IMG/VR virus record: IMGVR_UViG_3300037189_003197
Coordinates: 1-61,748 of that record
DNA: 61,748 nucleotides
Reading direction: 5' to 3' (one strand)
From: a virus
The notes beneath the pieces are model-generated. The model worked only from the letters and a program-made list of their open reading frames with translations. It had not been told where the DNA came from and ran no database searches. Numbering within the stretch: the first letter of the stretch is position 1; the number at the start of each line of letters is the position of its first letter. This document shows positions 27,035 through 35,851 of this stretch, in pieces. Made by a program: the position numbers and the translations under genes.

Positions 27035-27793
27035 AGGACTTACCTCCTTAGTTATCTCAATTGTATTAATGCCTTTAGCACTATCAACTAAGAACTTTAT
27101 TACGTCAGAATTATCTGCATCTGTTTTTTCAACAAACCCAATATTCTGCATTGGCTTACCAGATGTTGGACTCACTGCTGAGTCTGAATCTGATAGCAAA
27201 ACCATATCATTTTCTGAATCCCAAAAAACATTTTCAATTTCTGTCTTAGATAGGTATCCGTCAATGGTTGTTTCTCCGTTTACCTTTTCAATAGAAAAAA
27301 TGTTTGCAAACTGATTTGCAGGATTGTCTACTAGTGATAGTTCGTGAAGTTCGTATTCTTTAATGATACGGACGGCTTTGTCCATACCCTCGTTATACTC
27401 GTCATCAAACTTCTTGATGTTACCACCAATAGAAAAGCCTGAGTAAGTTCCATCTAAAACTTTTTCCCAGGCATCTTGTGCACCCTTAGATACATAAGCA
27501 GAAACATAAACACCAGAGTAAAACTTCTTGGTGCCTGGATCAAAATACTTGTCTTCCTTGAATGAAACGATTTTTCCAACAGCAGAAGGCTGGTGCATTT
27601 CACGAAGATTTCCACGGAAGTTTTTAAAAGCATTTAGGCTAGCAGATGTGTCAACCACATCACCCTGCTTGTCTACATTGTCAAGGGTAGCAAATCCAGA
27701 AACGATACGACGTTCCTTATCTACTTTACCAATAGGCATTGACAAACGAACATTGTCGCCGTCAGTCACCCATTGTGCTTTATTAATATTCAT
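26420..27793 (-). CDS. prohead protease fused to scaffold region
   Basis: Serine protease (herpesvirus-like S78/U35 fold) that matures the prohead. The catalytic His is at residue 67 (REMHQPSAVG) and the likely Ser at about 118-121 (YSGFSIGG), followed by the conserved ELSLVDNPAN at about 151-160. Residues about 255-457 are acidic, with Glu/Ala and Asp/Lys repeats (MSKAKSD repeated) and a coiled coil (TVSKAFSDLTETVKSLYEHVSELSKSL), as in scaffolding proteins. Length 457 is longer than a stand-alone protease (about 200), which fits a protease-scaffold fusion. An extended -10 lies at 27803-27811 and SD GAGGGA before the start. Confidence 0.9.
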   Translation of the reverse strand: MNINKAQWVTDGDNVRLSMPIGKVDKERRIVSGFATLDNVDKQGDVVDTSASLNAFKNFRGNLREMHQPSAVGKIVSFKEDKYFDPGTKKFYSGVYVSAYVSKGAQDAWEKVLDGTYSGFSIGGNIKKFDDEYNEGMDKAVRIIKEYELHELSLVDNPANQFANIFSIEKVNGETTIDGYLSKTEIENVFWDSENDMVLLSDSDSAVSPTSGKPMQNIGFVEKTDADNSDVIKFLVDSAKGINTIEITKEVSPMTDATNEAVEVAAEEAVVEEAAVEESQVAPEADTTVESAEASVEKAAKSDDMDMDDKEDEDEDEMSKAKSDKAYGKDEEEDDMSKAKSAMPEDEKTEVAKSDDGFEAAIADVKDTVSKAFSDLTETVKSLYEHVSELSKSLDAVKNDVTASKTVFDEFGKRVDAVVADTAFRKSGDVGDIVQEPEVKVQKSLWGGRFLTNNDLF

Positions 27794-27802
27794 ATCCCTC
27801 TA

Positions 27803-27811
27803 ATTATAGCA
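27803..27811 (-). promoter_or_regulatory. extended -10 promoter (TGCTATAAT) for protease/capsid
   Basis: TGCTATAAT on the minus strand 9 nt before the start at 27793, with GAGGGA between, a short-leader promoter. Confidence 0.55.
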
Positions 27812-27851
27812 AACATTTTATCGTTTTGATCACTTTTTACAGTATATCAAA

Positions 27852-29483
27852 TTATTGACTTGCTCGTCCTTCACCTTGTGGATTTCGTCCAGAAAGTGTC
27901 GCTGGGCTGTCAGATGAATTATTAGTTCTTTCTGCATCCCTTTGTCTTGCTTGCCTAGTGTTGGCTGCAGCATCTGCTGCCTGGCGTGAGTTCATTTCCA
28001 TTGGCTCATCTCCGCCTTTACGCTGTGGCAAGTCAAGGACTTCACGTGCTTCGTTAGGAACCATAATCTTGTTACGTACATAACGCTCTAAGATTTGAGA
28101 CTGTGCAATTTCATCAGTCAAAGTTAGCTCATTAAACTTAAGCTCAAGGATGTCTGTCTTTTCTTTAATAATCTTGTTTACCATTTTTTCAAGGTGCTCT
28201 TGTGCTGGTCTTGCAACCTGCTCTTTAAATGTACGATCTTGAGATAGAGCTGCTGCAATTCCTGAATCAGTTCCACCAAGTTTTGAGATTGGCACTTGGT
28301 GAGCAATTAGAATATCATCTCTATTTTGCTTACGGTATTCTTTGAACGATCCATCTTGAATGCCGTTTTCAATTGGGTCCATTTTAAACTCAACTTTATT
28401 TCCGTCTGAGTCTCCTGGAAGTGGAATATACAGGGTTCTGTGCGACTGGGATTTTAATCCAGTTTGCAAGAAACGGAACATCTTGTCTTCAGCATCTCCA
28501 GAAAGCTTTGCACCCTTAAGAGTAATAATGTATCTTGGCACAGCTTTGTTCTGGAAGTAATCAATGTTGTATTGTGCAGCTAGTGAGTCACCAACCAATG
28601 AGCTTACAGCAGATAGGATATCTGGAATTCCGTAGAAAGTGTTTAGTGGTGAGTAAGACTTGTAGTGAATAAGCTCGTTTGGTCTTGGGTCGCCTGTTAC
28701 TGGGTTTGGATTGTTTGCCCCAAAATTTCTAAAGTAAACAACCTTGTTTCCAATAATTTGAAGATATCCATCACGAAGTCTACGAACACGAATTGTGGTT
28801 GCTGGAACGTGACCAACATAGCCAATCTGACCTAGAGCCGTTCTACCAATTTCTAGATATCCATTACCAGTTGACTCGAAATCAATTAGCATTTTTTTCA
28901 TGGTAGTAGTAAATGAATCATCGTCATTTACAGACTCTAACCAATCACGCAATTCAATCTTCATTCTTTCAATTCTTTTGCGAGCTTTTTCTACCGCACT
29001 ACTGTCTTCTTCTCTTGATTCAAGTCTTAGGGTTGTACGGTCTGTAACATTAAAAGAGTAACCCAAACCAACAATGTTTGCAACCTTGGCATCAATAGCT
29101 GCGTGGTTTGCAAAAGATGCATCGTAGTAGTTTGCTAATTCATAAAGATTATATGGTGGTGTAATTACATCAAATAAGCCATATCCATTACGATAAACAG
29201 ACCCAGGATTAATTTGCTTGCTTCCAGTGCTATCTATGCCCATGCTTCTTGCTGAAGCAGAATTTAGATATTCTTCTGATGAGGGGTTTACGTTGGTTGG
29301 CACAGAATAGTCGTATTGTGCCTTTATTAGTCTGTCTGTTCTGCGCTTAAAGTTCTTTTCTAAACCAGCATAGTTTTTGAGATCGTCCCAGCTTTTAGTA
29401 AATGGGTCAGAATCCTTGAACTTGTTTATCTCTTCTTCTTGGGTGTTTAGAGATGCACCAACATAGTATTCATTTTCGCTCAT
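27852..29483 (-). CDS. portal protein
   Basis: Forms the dodecameric DNA entry and exit ring. A 543-residue protein with portal hallmarks: an N-terminal stalk region, DVITPPYNLYELANYYDASFANHAAIDAKVANIVG, then GNGYLEIGR and the clip motif HYKSYSPLNTFYGIPDILSAV, and C-terminal DDILIAHQVPISKLG. The C-terminus is Gln/Arg/Ser-rich. It starts immediately after a 127-residue gene and is followed by the protease gene, as in HK97-like phages. No terminase gene adjoins it here. Confidence 0.93.
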   Translation of the reverse strand: MSENEYYVGASLNTQEEEINKFKDSDPFTKSWDDLKNYAGLEKNFKRRTDRLIKAQYDYSVPTNVNPSSEEYLNSASARSMGIDSTGSKQINPGSVYRNGYGLFDVITPPYNLYELANYYDASFANHAAIDAKVANIVGLGYSFNVTDRTTLRLESREEDSSAVEKARKRIERMKIELRDWLESVNDDDSFTTTMKKMLIDFESTGNGYLEIGRTALGQIGYVGHVPATTIRVRRLRDGYLQIIGNKVVYFRNFGANNPNPVTGDPRPNELIHYKSYSPLNTFYGIPDILSAVSSLVGDSLAAQYNIDYFQNKAVPRYIITLKGAKLSGDAEDKMFRFLQTGLKSQSHRTLYIPLPGDSDGNKVEFKMDPIENGIQDGSFKEYRKQNRDDILIAHQVPISKLGGTDSGIAAALSQDRTFKEQVARPAQEHLEKMVNKIIKEKTDILELKFNELTLTDEIAQSQILERYVRNKIMVPNEAREVLDLPQRKGGDEPMEMNSRQAADAAANTRQARQRDAERTNNSSDSPATLSGRNPQGEGRASQ

Positions 29484-29866
29484 TAGTCAACTTCCAATGC
29501 TTCTTGTCCATATGTATCAACAGTCTTTTGAGCATCTGCCCAGGCTCCGTAATCAGTCATAGATGGGATATAGCCCTGCTTCATGCGATCTACTTGCTCT
29601 GAATGTGTTTCATCGGATACCCTGGTTAATCCAGGCACAAACTTTGCGTCTCCATCTCCAGAATCTCCATGATACTTGGCTGCTGAAAATAGCTGTGCAA
29701 TCTTGGATAGGTCACCCTTCATAGATGGAATGTTTAAAACATTGCCCTCACCATCTGTAAAATACTTGCCATCTGCCTTTTTGTAGACATATAGCCCCCA
29801 CTCAACGTCTGTTTCTATGACTCTTCTGCGAACGTTACTAACTTTTGATAAAATATCGTTTTCCAT
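29483..29866 (-). CDS. small protein upstream of portal
   Basis: A 127-residue acidic protein of unknown function. A TTG at 29872 is an alternative start. ATG 29866 is preferred because the -10 box TATACT (29874-29879) ends 7 nt before it, with no Shine-Dalgarno, suggesting leaderless translation. The middle (GLYVYKKADGKYFTDGEGNVL) is strand-rich; the C-terminus (VDRMKQGYIPSMTDYGAWADAQKTVD) is helical. The one-base overlap with the portal suggests a head-assembly partner. Confidence 0.65.
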   Translation of the reverse strand: MENDILSKVSNVRRRVIETDVEWGLYVYKKADGKYFTDGEGNVLNIPSMKGDLSKIAQLFSAAKYHGDSGDGDAKFVPGLTRVSDETHSEQVDRMKQGYIPSMTDYGAWADAQKTVDTYGQEALEVD

Positions 29867-29873
29867 AACCAAC

Positions 29874-29882
29874 AGTATACCA
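29874..29882 (-). promoter_or_regulatory. extended -10 (TGGTATACT), leaderless start
   Basis: The box ends 7 nt before ATG 29866. It would make a leaderless mRNA opening the portal and head operon. Confidence 0.5.
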
Positions 29883-29884
29883 TA

Positions 29885-32800
29885 TTAAGCTGGTACTTTG
29901 ACAAGATTAGACCAAGAAACTTCTTTGTACGCTGTAAATTTTTCTGGACTAATCAATAATCCAGCAGACTCGTCATCAATAATTATCCTATCAGAACCAG
30001 TGTATTTTTCGTAACTTGCTTTTGAGTCAATGTTGTATATCTGACTTTGGCTAATAACCTTTACATCTTGCCAAGTAGCAAATGGTGGCTGCCAGTCTTC
30101 TTCTATATATTCCCAGGTTCTTGGCAAATCACCTACATTTTCTACAGAGTTCCAAGTTCTTGTTTCCAAAAACTCTGTTCTTTCGATGTTTGTAGCAAGA
30201 GTATAAGAAATATTGTTATACATGAGAGGGCCATTAAGGTTGATTGTTCCAGACATACCGCTAAAACTAAGCAAACTTGGAAATTCAACACTCAGAACCG
30301 TCCACTCTTCATTTATTAAGAATGGTGTGTTTACTGGCTGGCCATTTATGTAATAGTTTAATCCATCAAGAATTTCAGAAGATTCTCTATCTACCCCAAA
30401 AATAAACCCTCTTTTTTGGCTTGAATCTGCTTCAAGGAAAAAGTCATATATGCCATCTTTGTAGCTAATAGAAAAGACCATAATTGGACCAGATGGAAAT
30501 ATATTTTGGTAAAACCTAACCCACATTTGAACAGATCCAACTTGCTTTTGTTCTGCTGCAGACTGATTTACTAAAATTGATAAACCACGATCTGTTGTGG
30601 GACTAAACTCTCCCTTAATTGCCCAACCACTTTGTCTATTCAGATATAGGTGTGGCGTACTTCTTTTATAGGTGGCTATTGGGTTTTTACCTTTTAGATC
30701 AAAATAAAGTCCAGATCTTGAATAGTAAAACGCTGGCACTCCAAATTTGGAACCTACTGGAGTAAACTCTGTTCTTTCAAGAACTTGTGATGCCAATTGC
30801 AGCTCTCTAACTCTAATGGGGTGATGAATGATTCCATTAGACACAAACTCTAAATGATAAACAATAGCATAATCGTTAAAGTTTATACGAGATCCAGAGT
30901 AGGTTTGTTTTGGTGGGTAGATAATTGTTCCTGTAGTTACTTCGTATGCCGTGTTTTTCCAATCTAAAGAATGAATGTTTTCAGGGTCAAGGATTCCAGA
31001 AATTAGTGGTCTGTGGTAGTTGTCAAACTCTACAAGGTTTTTGTTTGCTCCATCAGTAATTTTTTGAAAAGAAACATAGCTTCTTACAATATCTTCATCC
31101 GTGTTGTAGAATCGTGTTGTAACTGTGTCACCTGACATGTCTTCATAATTTTCCCAACCAGTATAGAAAGAGTTGCCAAGTGTTTCGTATGTTAGCAAGA
31201 CTGGCTCTGAATACTCATCTAGCAAGTCGTCGTATGTCCAAGCAGTTGTTGTCTCATTTGATTGAGTTGTTGGTGGTTCTGGAAAGTCTATGTTAAACTG
31301 AATAGAGTCTAGTTCATAGTTTTCATTTCCTTCATAATCTAAAACAGCTTTGCTAAAGTATGACAATGGCATATAGTCTTCCCAATACCCTGCCACAGCA
31401 ATATCAGGAAATAGTAAGTCATACTCGTTAACAGTTGTAAGGGTGTAGTTGGCGGTATGAGCAAATAGGCTATTAGAGTTGGTGTTGGTTGTGCTCATAA
31501 TTCCGTCTTCGCCATACAAAGACAAGATTTTTCTGTTGTTATATGCTCCATCAAATCCAAACCTATAGACTCTTCCAGAAAACTTTTTAGAGCCATCTCC
31601 TGCCAAGAAAACATCAAGAGTGGTTTTGTCTGTAAAAAATCTAGCAATGTCTACGTTTTGGCTAGACACAAGTTTTTCAATGTTGATTCCTGCTGCAAAC
31701 TTTTTACCAGTTTCTACAGTTTTTGTTGCCAAGGTTGTGTTAGTTCCAGATAAGTTAATGCTGTAGGTTACTGTAGTGCCAGTTATGGATACTAGCAAAT
31801 AATCGTTGTTAAACTTATTTGTAATTTTAAATAGTGGTGCGTTTGTTTCTGTACCGTCAGTTTTAAAGATACCATAAATTGTTTCAACTGGGTCATTCAA
31901 AATAGCAAAATTGTCAAAATAAATAAAATCTGAGTCTGAGTCCCAATCTTCGTTTGGTTTTAGAGTTAGATATTTTATTTCTGCAACGTCGTCAGGATCT
32001 TCTTCATCTGGGTCTATAGCCTCAATATCACTGTATAAATCGTTTATGGTATTTTGACCTATTGAAAATTGTGGCAACTGATATTCTGGTAAACTTAAGA
32101 TTTTTGATCCAGCCTCAACATTGCTAAAAAATGCTTGCTTCCAGTTAGCAAAGTCAGGGTAATTATAATTAGCTGAATAATTAGCAAAGGCATAGTCGTT
32201 AAACGCAGTAATGGCGTTAATAGAAGAGTTGGTCTGTTCTGGTGCTGTAACTGCTTGACCCCAAACCCAGTGACGTTTTGCAACCTCAGTGGGCATTCCG
32301 TATGAGTAAATTGCAAACGTATCAATGTCTATTGGGTCAATGTCTTCGTATGCATAAAATCCCAGCCAGTCCTGATCTTTTTCATTTGATAGTTCTGGCG
32401 GTAGTAAAATTGTATTTTGATTAAAGCTTAGAGTAATCACTTCTTCTCCATTAAGAAGCACAATCAAGGAGTCTGTAAGAAGTCTAATGTGAACCATCAT
32501 TGGCCTATACCATTCTCCTACAAAGTGAGAGCCAACCTGATCTCCAAGCTTAAAGCTTAAGTGTGCGTGGTCTGCATATAGTCCATCAGTGCTTGCAATT
32601 GGTCCGAATATTCTACGTGGTGCTGTAGCTGACGTATTTGCTTTAATCCACATTTCAATTGTATATTCATTATGTCTTCCACGTTCATTTAAGAATCCAT
32701 ACCCTGGCAAAATTAAAGATGGGTATGTAATGTTGTCGTAAACATTTGGAGATAATTTTGTAACGTTATAAGATCCATAAACTAGTGGCACTCCAAAGTT

Positions 32801-33571
32801 TTTACAAGAAAGAGTATTTCCACGAGAAAGATAGTAGCCTTCATTTCCAGATGTTCCATATGGAAAAGCTGGAAGAGCCTTAAAGTTTGCTGCTGTTGGT
32901 AAGTTTATGTTTGATGGAATGCTTGTTGGTGTTACCCCATACGAAACTTTGTTAAAGTCTTCTGACCACTGACCCAAAGAAAGTCCGCTAGCAAAAAAGT
33001 TATAGCTTTCTACACCACCATCTTCGCTAACATTAATCTTGATAACAAGCTTTATGTCTGTTGCAGTTGTTGGTGGTAGGTCAAACGTGTGGGAGAAAAA
33101 CCTCCAACTAAGCCTGTCTGAGTTTCTAACTAATACAGTATAAAGCTGCTCTTGTTCGTTTGACAAGCTATCAACATATTTATACCCAAACGAAACTGAG
33201 TTTGCCAAGGAGGTATCAAAGTAAATGTAAAAACCAAGATTAATGTTGGACAACTCTTGAGCTATTATAGATTGTGGTATAGCAAAATTGCTTGTAAGGG
33301 TAATGTCTTGTGTTGGTGTTGTTGGTACGCTACCTGCAATTTTAGAAATTGAAGACTCTAGTATTGGTGTGCTTGGTGATCCAGCAATCCCAGATGCATC
33401 AACAACGGTTCCATTAGAAATGTCCCAATTATTTGAATTCCAAAAGTTTCTTTGACTATTTGTAATCTGAGTAATATAGTCAACCTGCTCACTTAGCATC
33501 CACAAAGCTAGGGGGTGCTCAGAGCTAGCTCTTTCAACGTATAGATTGGAAAGGGTAGTGTTAGTGGCCAT
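29885..33571 (-). CDS. large LamG/concanavalin-like virion protein
   Basis: A 1,228-residue beta-rich protein. Residues about 290-430 show a LamG-type jelly roll (NEYTIEMWIKANTSA, WYRPMMVHIRLLTDSLIVLLNGEEVITLSF). A second similar region is near 990-1110 (VGSVQMWVRFYQNIF, GPIMVFSISYKDGIYDFFLEAD). The domain type binds carbohydrate or host surfaces in tail proteins. It lies between the fibre array and the portal, where a terminase often lies in other phages. SD AGGAG precedes ATG 33571, and a terminator separates it from the upstream small gene. It may be a head fibre or a tail adhesin. Confidence 0.7.
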   Translation of the reverse strand: MATNTTLSNLYVERASSEHPLALWMLSEQVDYITQITNSQRNFWNSNNWDISNGTVVDASGIAGSPSTPILESSISKIAGSVPTTPTQDITLTSNFAIPQSIIAQELSNINLGFYIYFDTSLANSVSFGYKYVDSLSNEQEQLYTVLVRNSDRLSWRFFSHTFDLPPTTATDIKLVIKINVSEDGGVESYNFFASGLSLGQWSEDFNKVSYGVTPTSIPSNINLPTAANFKALPAFPYGTSGNEGYYLSRGNTLSCKNFGVPLVYGSYNVTKLSPNVYDNITYPSLILPGYGFLNERGRHNEYTIEMWIKANTSATAPRRIFGPIASTDGLYADHAHLSFKLGDQVGSHFVGEWYRPMMVHIRLLTDSLIVLLNGEEVITLSFNQNTILLPPELSNEKDQDWLGFYAYEDIDPIDIDTFAIYSYGMPTEVAKRHWVWGQAVTAPEQTNSSINAITAFNDYAFANYSANYNYPDFANWKQAFFSNVEAGSKILSLPEYQLPQFSIGQNTINDLYSDIEAIDPDEEDPDDVAEIKYLTLKPNEDWDSDSDFIYFDNFAILNDPVETIYGIFKTDGTETNAPLFKITNKFNNDYLLVSITGTTVTYSINLSGTNTTLATKTVETGKKFAAGINIEKLVSSQNVDIARFFTDKTTLDVFLAGDGSKKFSGRVYRFGFDGAYNNRKILSLYGEDGIMSTTNTNSNSLFAHTANYTLTTVNEYDLLFPDIAVAGYWEDYMPLSYFSKAVLDYEGNENYELDSIQFNIDFPEPPTTQSNETTTAWTYDDLLDEYSEPVLLTYETLGNSFYTGWENYEDMSGDTVTTRFYNTDEDIVRSYVSFQKITDGANKNLVEFDNYHRPLISGILDPENIHSLDWKNTAYEVTTGTIIYPPKQTYSGSRINFNDYAIVYHLEFVSNGIIHHPIRVRELQLASQVLERTEFTPVGSKFGVPAFYYSRSGLYFDLKGKNPIATYKRSTPHLYLNRQSGWAIKGEFSPTTDRGLSILVNQSAAEQKQVGSVQMWVRFYQNIFPSGPIMVFSISYKDGIYDFFLEADSSQKRGFIFGVDRESSEILDGLNYYINGQPVNTPFLINEEWTVLSVEFPSLLSFSGMSGTINLNGPLMYNNISYTLATNIERTEFLETRTWNSVENVGDLPRTWEYIEEDWQPPFATWQDVKVISQSQIYNIDSKASYEKYTGSDRIIIDDESAGLLISPEKFTAYKEVSWSNLVKVPA

Positions 33572-33585
33572 TATTCTCCTACCTT

Positions 33586-33594
33586 ATTTTACCA
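33586..33594 (-). promoter_or_regulatory. extended -10 promoter (TGGTAAAAT)
   Basis: TGGTAAAAT on the minus strand, 14 nt before ATG 33571, lying after the 33607-33632 terminator and followed by AGGAG. It would start the LamG-protein unit. Confidence 0.5.
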
Positions 33595-33606
33595 TACTAA
33601 TAGAAA

Positions 33607-33632
33607 TACCCTGCCAAAATAATAGCAGGGTA
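33607..33632 (-). terminator. Rho-independent terminator
   Basis: Arms TACCCTGC (33607-33614) and GCAGGGTA (33625-33632) form a perfect 8-bp stem with a 10-nt loop, followed on the minus strand by TTTCTATT. It ends the 33,648-35,845 unit. Confidence 0.85.
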
Positions 33633-33647
33633 AGTCTTTAAGAAGCG

Positions 33648-33878
33648 TTATTCAGATGCTGGCAAAGAACCCAGCTCTTCTTGATGGATTTTAATTGCTG
33701 AGTCAAGAAGCTCAATTGTTTTTTTGATCTCCTCTACTTGTTCTTCTGTGCCCAAAGTTTCTGCGGTTTTTAAATTAAGGGTATACTGATACGCCTCTGA
33801 AGCAAATTGCTGAATACGATTTTGTAGCAACTCTTTTTTTTGCTCTAGTGTTAGTAATGAACTGTAGTCTAGTGACAT
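33648..33878 (-). CDS. small coiled-coil protein
   Basis: A 76-residue protein, almost entirely helical, with heptad-like spacing (LTLEQKKELLQNRIQQFASEAYQYTLNLKTAETLGTEEQVEEIKKTIELLDSAI shortened here in meaning, not copied as one motif). The start has SD GAGGAG and its own extended -10 at 33901-33909. It is followed by a strong terminator. It could be a tail-fibre or head accessory oligomerisation factor; the function is unknown. Confidence 0.7.
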   Translation of the reverse strand: MSLDYSSLLTLEQKKELLQNRIQQFASEAYQYTLNLKTAETLGTEEQVEEIKKTIELLDSAIKIHQEELGSLPASE

Positions 33879-33900
33879 TTTTTTCTCCTCTGTTTTATTT

Positions 33901-33909
33901 AGTATATCA
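33901..33909 (-). promoter_or_regulatory. extended -10 promoter (TGATATACT)
   Basis: It overlaps the 3' end of the preceding gene and lies 22 nt before ATG 33878, with GAGGAG between. Confidence 0.5.
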
Positions 33910-34260
33910 CGAAGAAGGAGATTTTTCTACCCAAGACACTGTGTCTTCGTCCCAAGAATAACTGTTACCATCTTTAGGATATGCTACTGGTGGTTCCCAT
34001 AATGCAGAGTCTTCATCAAGAATCCAAGAATTGTATGGCTTGGGTGGTACAAAAGCATCTAGCTCTTCGTTATAGGTATATCCTATACCTGCATAGTTTT
34101 TTCTTATGTTGTTATTGTAAGAAGTTCTTTTACAGACTTGCCCCCGAAATTCTCCATACCAGGTTTCTGGGTCTTTGCCTTCAATTAATTCTGTTTCGTC
34201 AATACCAGCGATTACTTCAGTAACAACGTTGTTTTCGTCTAAGAATGCGTAGTGTGCCAT
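33907..34260 (-). CDS. fibre-associated small protein (MAHYAF family)
   Basis: A 117-residue acidic protein starting MAHYAFLDENNVVTEVI, a beginning that recurs in small genes next to tail fibres of aquatic phages, judged from memory. It is rich in Tyr, Trp, Asp and Glu, with repeated SWxxDEDTxxW-like patterns near the C-terminus (NSWILDEDSALWEPP, SYSWDEDTVSWVE). ATG 34260 overlaps the stop of the polyglycine gene (TAATG). It may be a fibre-tip or chaperone-like protein. Confidence 0.65.
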   Translation of the reverse strand: MAHYAFLDENNVVTEVIAGIDETELIEGKDPETWYGEFRGQVCKRTSYNNNIRKNYAGIGYTYNEELDAFVPPKPYNSWILDEDSALWEPPVAYPKDGNSYSWDEDTVSWVEKSPSS

Positions 34261-35126
34261 TAGCCTACCGTCCAACTTATATTGCCAGTGCCTGATGTAA
34301 TTCTAGTAATCTTGTCAGTACCTGAAAAAGTTGTAGATGTAGATAGACCAGTAGAGTTTATGCTATATGCATTTGGATATCTAAGAACCACTACTCCAGA
34401 CCCCCCATTAGATCCATTACTGTTACCTCGCCCCTCTCCACCAGTGGCACCAACACCACCGTTTCCTGTATTGCTTTCTGCGTTTGGTAGAGAGATTGGG
34501 TCTGCTATCCTTCCTCCTCTACCGCCAACTGCAAGCGTTGAAGTGTTGCCATTAAAAAATGTATTAGACAAACCAACACCACCTAGGCCAGCAGTGTTAG
34601 ACACACCAGCACCGCCAAGTCCTCCAGCACCACCACCTCCTCCGCCAGCACCACCTGTACTAGCATTACCACCAGAAAATCCCTGAAGGGCTGTTCCTAA
34701 TCCACCAGTAGCTCCGCCATTACCGCCGCCGCCGCCAGAACCACCTAGAGCTCCGACTCTATCGTCGCCGTTGCCTCCTCGGCCGCCACCAACGGCAGAA
34801 ACGTTACCAAAAGAAGAACTGGTCCCACTAGATCCAGCACCGCTGCCACCTGCACCAATAGTAATTGAATAATTTGTAGAGGTGGTAAGTGTAGAAGAGC
34901 CTAGTGGTGAAGAGTTTGCACCAGAAACACCTTCAGTAGAAATGTAACCACCAGCTCCACCTCCACCTCCACCCCCTGCTTCATCCTCATCTATTGTTCT
35001 TCCACCGCCTCCGCCACCTGCGATAACCAAGTAGTTAACGACTAGTGGAGGAACTTCTAGTATAGACAAACGGCCAAAACCCAAAGCTCTTGCCGAACTA
35101 GAACCAAAACCACTAATTATTGGCAT
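34260..35126 (-). CDS. polyglycine-rich tail adhesin
   Basis: A 288-residue protein whose middle (about residues 35-240) is dominated by runs of 6-8 Gly, separated by short polar stretches. The pattern matches polyglycine-helix sandwich adhesins at fibre tips (T-even gp38-type tips are the known example). The N-terminal 30 residues look like an attachment segment. It lies directly after the glycosyltransferase gene and overlaps its stop. The Pro-rich open frame on the opposite strand is only a shadow of the Gly runs. A receptor-binding role is likely. Confidence 0.7.
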   Translation of the reverse strand: MPIISGFGSSSARALGFGRLSILEVPPLVVNYLVIAGGGGGGRTIDEDEAGGGGGGGAGGYISTEGVSGANSSPLGSSTLTTSTNYSITIGAGGSGAGSSGTSSSFGNVSAVGGGRGGNGDDRVGALGGSGGGGGNGGATGGLGTALQGFSGGNASTGGAGGGGGGAGGLGGAGVSNTAGLGGVGLSNTFFNGNTSTLAVGGRGGRIADPISLPNAESNTGNGGVGATGGEGRGNSNGSNGGSGVVVLRYPNAYSINSTGLSTSTTFSGTDKITRITSGTGNISWTVG

Positions 35127-35845
35127 TAACCGTAAACCTTCCCTGAGAAAAAATATGACCCAACATGTGTTACTTTTGCCTTAAGGTCTAAGTATATTTT
35201 ACCATTTTTTTGCCTAAAAAGTTTGCAGAAGTTATAGTCTTCAGAAAGTAGCCTATTGCTTTCTGGATCAATAGATGTTGTCCAGTATTCTTTTATCTCT
35301 TCCCCCAAGGGCAATCCCCCCATAGCAATACTATCACTAATATAAGATCCAACTAAATCAGATATTTTTTCAAATACAGACCTATGAATAAGAATCATTC
35401 CAGACCCTACGTGTCTTACCTCAAGTGGTTCATCTATATTAGCTGTAGGATTATTTTCAAAAGAATTAACGTTATAGTAAGCCCCATAGCTTTCAAAATC
35501 TTCTTTGCCATCTTTTATGGCATTCTTAATTCCTGCCCAATTTATCTGCTTCATTGGAACTGGAGCGGCTATAACCTCTTTGTTTGCCTCAACCATTCTT
35601 TCAACATCTTCTGGCAAAAAAGATTGATCAGCATCTATAAAAAGCAAATATTCGCACTCTGACTTTAAGAAAAGATGGGTTAGAGCATTTCTTGCTCTGG
35701 TTATAAGACTTTCATTATATAAATCTGCGTATTGTAGCTTATAGCCTTTTTTAGTTAAATATAAAAAAGTGTTTAAAAGACTTTTGTTATAAATTCCAGA
35801 TGCCATACCGCCATACATTGGGGTAGCTACAAATATGGATTTCAT
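35126..35845 (-). CDS. glycosyltransferase, GT-A fold
   Basis: A 239-residue enzyme transferring a sugar from a nucleotide donor. The GT-A core shows FVATPMYGG at residues 5-13, NESLITRARN at about 44-53 and a DXD motif at 71-73 (FIDADQS). The later HVGSGMILIHRSVFEKI and EDYNFCKLFRQKNGKIYLD resemble the acceptor-side part of GT2-like phage proteins. No membrane segment is seen, so it is cytoplasmic. It is the first gene of the unit with the polyglycine adhesin and stands under the best promoter on the minus strand. It may modify a fibre or a host surface glycan. Confidence 0.85.
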   Translation of the reverse strand: MKSIFVATPMYGGMASGIYNKSLLNTFLYLTKKGYKLQYADLYNESLITRARNALTHLFLKSECEYLLFIDADQSFLPEDVERMVEANKEVIAAPVPMKQINWAGIKNAIKDGKEDFESYGAYYNVNSFENNPTANIDEPLEVRHVGSGMILIHRSVFEKISDLVGSYISDSIAMGGLPLGEEIKEYWTTSIDPESNRLLSEDYNFCKLFRQKNGKIYLDLKAKVTHVGSYFFSGKVYG

Positions 35846-35851
35846 ATGATT

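Noticed and set aside
26691-27314. Ser/Ala-rich 207-residue open frame on the plus strand
   Set aside because: It is the opposite-strand shadow of the acidic scaffold region; it has no ribosome site and the real gene is clear.
34282-34686. Pro-rich 134-residue open frame on the plus strand
   Set aside because: It is produced by the Gly codons of the polyglycine adhesin on the other strand.
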